From an uncultured bacterium (lineage in GTDB: Bacteria > Pseudomonadota > Alphaproteobacteria > CAISDR01), in contig CAISDR010000574.1 of assembly GCA_903884125.1 (NCBI GenBank), forward strand, positions 1-9,352: a DNA stretch of 9,352 nucleotides, written 5' to 3'. The position numbers and the translations under genes are program-made. Below the pieces are notes generated by a model. That model saw only the letters and a list, made by a program, of their open reading frames with translations. It searched no databases and was not told where the DNA came from. Below, one piece after another: positions 6,413 to 9,352 of the stretch. Position 1 is the stretch's first letter. The number at the start of each line of letters is the position of its first letter.

Positions 6413-6946
6413 TTAATGTGTTTTGGGTCTGGATTCGAAAAATACGGCAAGTCTGGTCTGCAAGTCCTCGGCCAGATCCTGGGTTGCACGTTCACGGGCG
6501 TCTTGCTCGGCAGTCAGCGTTGCGACCTGATCGGCACCCACATTATAGGCCGTAATCCCACGAACCGATCCGCCAAACAGCAAAGCGCTGGTATTTGCAT
6601 CGACCAGACTGAATGTCCCCTTCAACCGGTAGTTCACGCGCGTGATCGTGTAGTCAGTGCGTAGCCCCACGCCGTCCTGCGCCTCGGACAAGGCAATCAC
6701 CAGACGATATTTGGGACGCGTCGGCTCGCCCGCAGGTGTCAGGTTCTGAACCAGAATCTGGCGCAGGCGCTGACCGGTGCGCTCTCTGCTCGGTTCAATT
6801 TCAATCTGCGACAGGTCAGCCTGCGCTGCACCCGTCCGGCCCAGTTCGCCATAGAGCGGCTTGAACCCGCATCCAGCCAATACCAAAGGCAGTGCCATGA
6901 CCAGCACCAGACGGGCGATTGGCCCTATGGCCCTAGACCACCACAT
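6413..6946 (-). CDS. lptE: LPS-assembly lipoprotein LptE
   Basis: A 177-aa outer-membrane lipoprotein. The N-terminus has a positively charged residue or two, a hydrophobic segment (about 12-22) and the lipobox LAGC at 23-26, so the mature protein would start at lipidated Cys26. GFKPLYG directly after the Cys is characteristic of LptE. LptE plugs the LptD barrel and helps insert lipopolysaccharide into the outer leaflet of the outer membrane. The mature part contains YRLVIALSE and DYTITRVNYRLKGTFSLVD, which look like alternating strands of the LptE fold. The start ATG overlaps the last 14 nt of leuS in another frame, with CGGA about 8 nt upstream, so translation is probably coupled to leuS. 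The stop is 15 nt before holA. The neighbourhood leuS-lptE-holA strongly supports the call. Confidence 0.93.
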   Translation of the reverse strand: MWWSRAIGPIARLVLVMALPLVLAGCGFKPLYGELGRTGAAQADLSQIEIEPSRERTGQRLRQILVQNLTPAGEPTRPKYRLVIALSEAQDGVGLRTDYTITRVNYRLKGTFSLVDANTSALLFGGSVRGITAYNVGADQVATLTAEQDARERATQDLAEDLQTRLAVFFESRPKTH

Positions 6947-9352
6947 TCACGATCCGATTGGGGACGACGATGATTTTGCGCACCGGTTTGCCTTCCAGCA
7001 ATTTGATCACGCGATCCTGCGCCAAAACCATCTCGCGCACCACATCTTCCGGCGCATCGGTTGGCAGGTCTATTTCAGCGCGGCGCTTGCCATTGATCTG
7101 AATGCCGACCGTTACCGAATCTTCACGGGTCAGACTGGCATCAAAGCTGGGCCAGGCGGCATCCGCCACCAGCGTATCATGTCCCAGTCCCGCCCAGCAT
7201 TCCTCGGCCAGATGCGGCATCATGGGGGCAATCAGAAGGACCAGCGTTTCCAGCGCTTCACGGATCACGGTAGCAGAAATACCTTCTGCCCCAAGACCGG
7301 ATTGCAGCGCGTTGGTATATTCATAAAGCCGTGCGACCGCGCGGTTGAAATGAAAAGCATCAATATCAGCTGTGACCGCCTGAATTGCCTTATGCGCTGC
7401 ACGGCGCAAAGCCAGATCGGCATTGCCCATATCCCCCTGAGGTCTGATCGCAACCGCACCTGCCAGTGAAATATTTTCACTGATCACGCGCCAGACCCGC
7501 TGGGTAAATCGCCATGCCCCGTCAATGCCCGCATCGGTCCATTCGATGTCACGGTCCGGTGGTGTGTCAGACAGGACAAACCAGCGCGCTGTATCCGCAC
7601 CATAGGTATCAACGATGGTCTCAGGTGCGACTACGTTTCGCTTGGACTTGGACATTTTTTCGACGCCGCCGACGGTGACAAATTCACCGTCCTTGATCGT
7701 AACCGCACCACCTTGTTCCAGTCGCACCTGTTCGGGATAGAGCCAGTTGCCGTCTTTATCCTTGAATGTCTGATGGGTGACCATGCCCTGGGTGAACAGG
7801 CTGGCAAAGGGTTCAGCCAGATCCAGATGTCCGCAATCGCGCATGGCGCGGGTGAAAAAGCGCGAATACAGCAGATGCAGGATCGCATGTTCGACCCCGC
7901 CGATATATTGATCGACCGGCAACCAGTAATCGCATGCTTCACGATCAAGTGGCCGGTCGTCCGGCTGACCGCAGAAGCGCGCAAAATACCAGGATGAATC
8001 CGCAAACGTATCCAGCGTATCGGTCTCACGCCGTGCCGGTTTTGCGCATTTGGGACAGGGCACATGTTTCCAGGTCGGATGCCGGTCCAGCGGATTGCCG
8101 GGCACGTCAAATGTTGCATCATCAGGCAGCCGCACGGGCAGATCCTGACGCGGCACCGGAACGACACCGCAGGCATCACAATGGATCACCGGAATCGGGC
8201 AACCCCAGTATCGCTGGCGCGACACGCCCCAGTCGCGCAGACGCCACTGGGTCGCGCCACGACCGTTACCCTGGGATTCCAGTTTTGCGATGGCGGCAAG
8301 TTTGCCTGCTTCTACATCCAGCCCATCCAGAAATCCTGAATTTGCCAGAATGCCATCATCCGTGAACGCGGCGGCACCAATTTCAAACTGGGCAGGGTCC
8401 ATGCCCTTTGGCACCACAACCGGCTTGACGGGCAGATCATAACGACGTGCAAATTCCAGATCGCGCTGGTCATGGGCGGGGCAACCAAACAAAGCACCTG
8501 TGCCATAATCCATCAGCACGAAATTTGCCGCGTGAACCGGCAACAGCCAGTCACGGTCAAACGGGTGACGGGCGAATAAATCAAGCCTGTGGCCTTTTTT
8601 TTCCGCTGTCTGCATCGCCGCTTCCGTGGTGGCCATCTGCCGACATTCAGTCACGAATTGTGCAAGCGCAGGATCATATGCCGCGCGCGGGCCAACCAGC
8701 GGATGATCGGCAGCCAGGGCCATAAAACTTGCGCCGAATAAGGTGTCGGGCCGTGTGGTATAGACTTCGACCGATCCCTGATCCTGACCTTTTGCATCGA
8801 CCAGTTCAAAGGTGACATGGGCACCGGTTGACCGACCGATCCAGTTTTTCTGCATCAGCACGACCTTTTCCGGCCAGCGGGTCAGATTGTCGAGTTCATT
8901 CAACAGCTCGTCGGCATAGGCGGTGATCTTGAAAAACCACTGGGTCAGCTTGCGCTTTTCAACCAGCGCACCGGATCGCCAACCGCGCCCGTCGATAACC
9001 TGTTCATTGGCCAGTACGGTGTGATCAACCGGGTCCCAGTTGACCGAACTTTCTTTGCGATAGACCAGCCCCTTGGCCATCATGTCCAAAAACAATGCCT
9101 GCTGCTGGCCGTAATAGTCCGGCTTGCAGGTGGCCAGTTCGCGATCCCAGTCGATGCTATAGCCCATCAGTTTCAACTGGGCTTTCATTGTTTCGATATT
9201 TTCAAACGTCCAGGCTGCCGGATGAACCTTTTGTTCGATGGCCGCGTTTTCGGCCGGCATGCCAAAGGCATCCCATCCCATGGGATGCAGCACGTTGAAA
9301 CCGCACATGCGTTTATACCGCGCCACCAGATCGCCCATGGTGTAGTTGCGGG
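6933..9352 (-). CDS. leuS: Leucyl-tRNA synthetase, missing its N-terminus at the window edge
   Basis: The visible 805 residues begin RNYTMGDLVARYKRM and run to the TAG at 6935-6933; by comparison with the family roughly 50 residues, including the HIGH-type ATP motif, lie beyond base 9352. The ATG at 9338 is internal, not the start. The enzyme charges tRNA-Leu with leucine in the cytoplasm. Landmarks on the minus strand are the GWDAFGMPAE stretch near the start and the CP1 editing domain. The domain shows TTRPDTLFG (about 8759-8733) and the GTGA...CPAHDQRD segment with the editing Asp (about 8505-8460). Two zinc-ribbon-like Cys pairs, CDAC (8180-8169) and CPKC (8057-8046), follow. DSSWYFARF precedes the KMSKS loop (7658-7644), and the anticodon-binding and C-terminal domains end in PNRIVNVVV. 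No frameshift or missing key residue is seen. It heads the leuS-lptE-holA operon in this window. Confidence 0.97.
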   Translation of the reverse strand, partial: RNYTMGDLVARYKRMCGFNVLHPMGWDAFGMPAENAAIEQKVHPAAWTFENIETMKAQLKLMGYSIDWDRELATCKPDYYGQQQALFLDMMAKGLVYRKESSVNWDPVDHTVLANEQVIDGRGWRSGALVEKRKLTQWFFKITAYADELLNELDNLTRWPEKVVLMQKNWIGRSTGAHVTFELVDAKGQDQGSVEVYTTRPDTLFGASFMALAADHPLVGPRAAYDPALAQFVTECRQMATTEAAMQTAEKKGHRLDLFARHPFDRDWLLPVHAANFVLMDYGTGALFGCPAHDQRDLEFARRYDLPVKPVVVPKGMDPAQFEIGAAAFTDDGILANSGFLDGLDVEAGKLAAIAKLESQGNGRGATQWRLRDWGVSRQRYWGCPIPVIHCDACGVVPVPRQDLPVRLPDDATFDVPGNPLDRHPTWKHVPCPKCAKPARRETDTLDTFADSSWYFARFCGQPDDRPLDREACDYWLPVDQYIGGVEHAILHLLYSRFFTRAMRDCGHLDLAEPFASLFTQGMVTHQTFKDKDGNWLYPEQVRLEQGGAVTIKDGEFVTVGGVEKMSKSKRNVVAPETIVDTYGADTARWFVLSDTPPDRDIEWTDAGIDGAWRFTQRVWRVISENISLAGAVAIRPQGDMGNADLALRRAAHKAIQAVTADIDAFHFNRAVARLYEYTNALQSGLGAEGISATVIREALETLVLLIAPMMPHLAEECWAGLGHDTLVADAAWPSFDASLTREDSVTVGIQINGKRRAEIDLPTDAPEDVVREMVLAQDRVIKLLEGKPVRKIIVVPNRIVNVVV

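Noticed and set aside
6861..7469. Long plus-strand ORFs opposite leuS, lptE and holA, including 6110-6664
   Set aside because: They lie antisense to confidently identified genes, have no family resemblance, and are the open antisense frames expected at this GC content.
9336..9338. ATG at 9338 as the leuS start
   Set aside because: The frame stays open to the window edge and encodes RNYT directly upstream, the known internal LeuRS sequence after the HIGH motif region.

Overview
The window looks like chromosomal DNA of an alphaproteobacterium with GC in the mid-50s by eye. The main evidence is the contiguous leuS-lptE-holA block, a typical alphaproteobacterial gene order. An alphaproteobacterial-style HspQ with a long N-terminal extension and the general protein character agree with this. 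Genus cannot be fixed; a marine Rhodospirillales or Thalassospira-like bacterium would fit but is a guess.

Layout, left to right. (1) Positions 1-117 are the last 38 codons of acetyl-CoA synthetase (acs, + strand), followed by a strong intrinsic terminator. (2) An APC-superfamily amino acid permease (- strand, 180-1553) converges on acs. (3) Upstream of it, and separated by a second intrinsic terminator, is a ferritin-like di-iron protein gene (- strand, 1699-2817). It is interrupted by one in-frame TAA at codon 130 and is otherwise intact. (4) A HAD-family hydrolase (- strand, 3000-3644) and a short-chain dehydrogenase/reductase (+ strand, 3737-4537) are divergent around a perfect 8-3-8 inverted repeat. 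(5) hspQ (- strand, 4765-5241) converges on the SDR gene. Its upstream region holds three tandem 12-bp repeats. (6) holA, lptE and leuS (- strand, 5372-9352) form an operon transcribed leuS -> lptE -> holA. leuS and lptE overlap by 14 nt, and holA follows lptE by 15 nt. The leuS 5' end lies beyond the right edge.

Functionally the right half is core housekeeping: leucyl-tRNA charging, LPS transport to the outer membrane, the DNA polymerase III clamp loader and a proteolysis-related stress factor. The left half is metabolic: acetate activation, amino acid uptake, a probable di-iron oxidase or oxygenase, a phosphatase-like hydrolase and an NAD(P)H-dependent oxidoreductase. I see no prophage, CRISPR array, insertion sequence, tRNA or rRNA.

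I did not find a clearly new multi-gene system. The points most worth a second look are: the nonsense codon in the di-iron gene; a pair of nearly identical 26-nt terminator hairpins flanking the permease gene in inverted orientation, with a compensatory base-pair change; and three regulatory-looking repeats (13-bp x2 upstream of the di-iron gene, a 19-bp palindrome between the divergent genes, 12-bp x3 upstream of hspQ).
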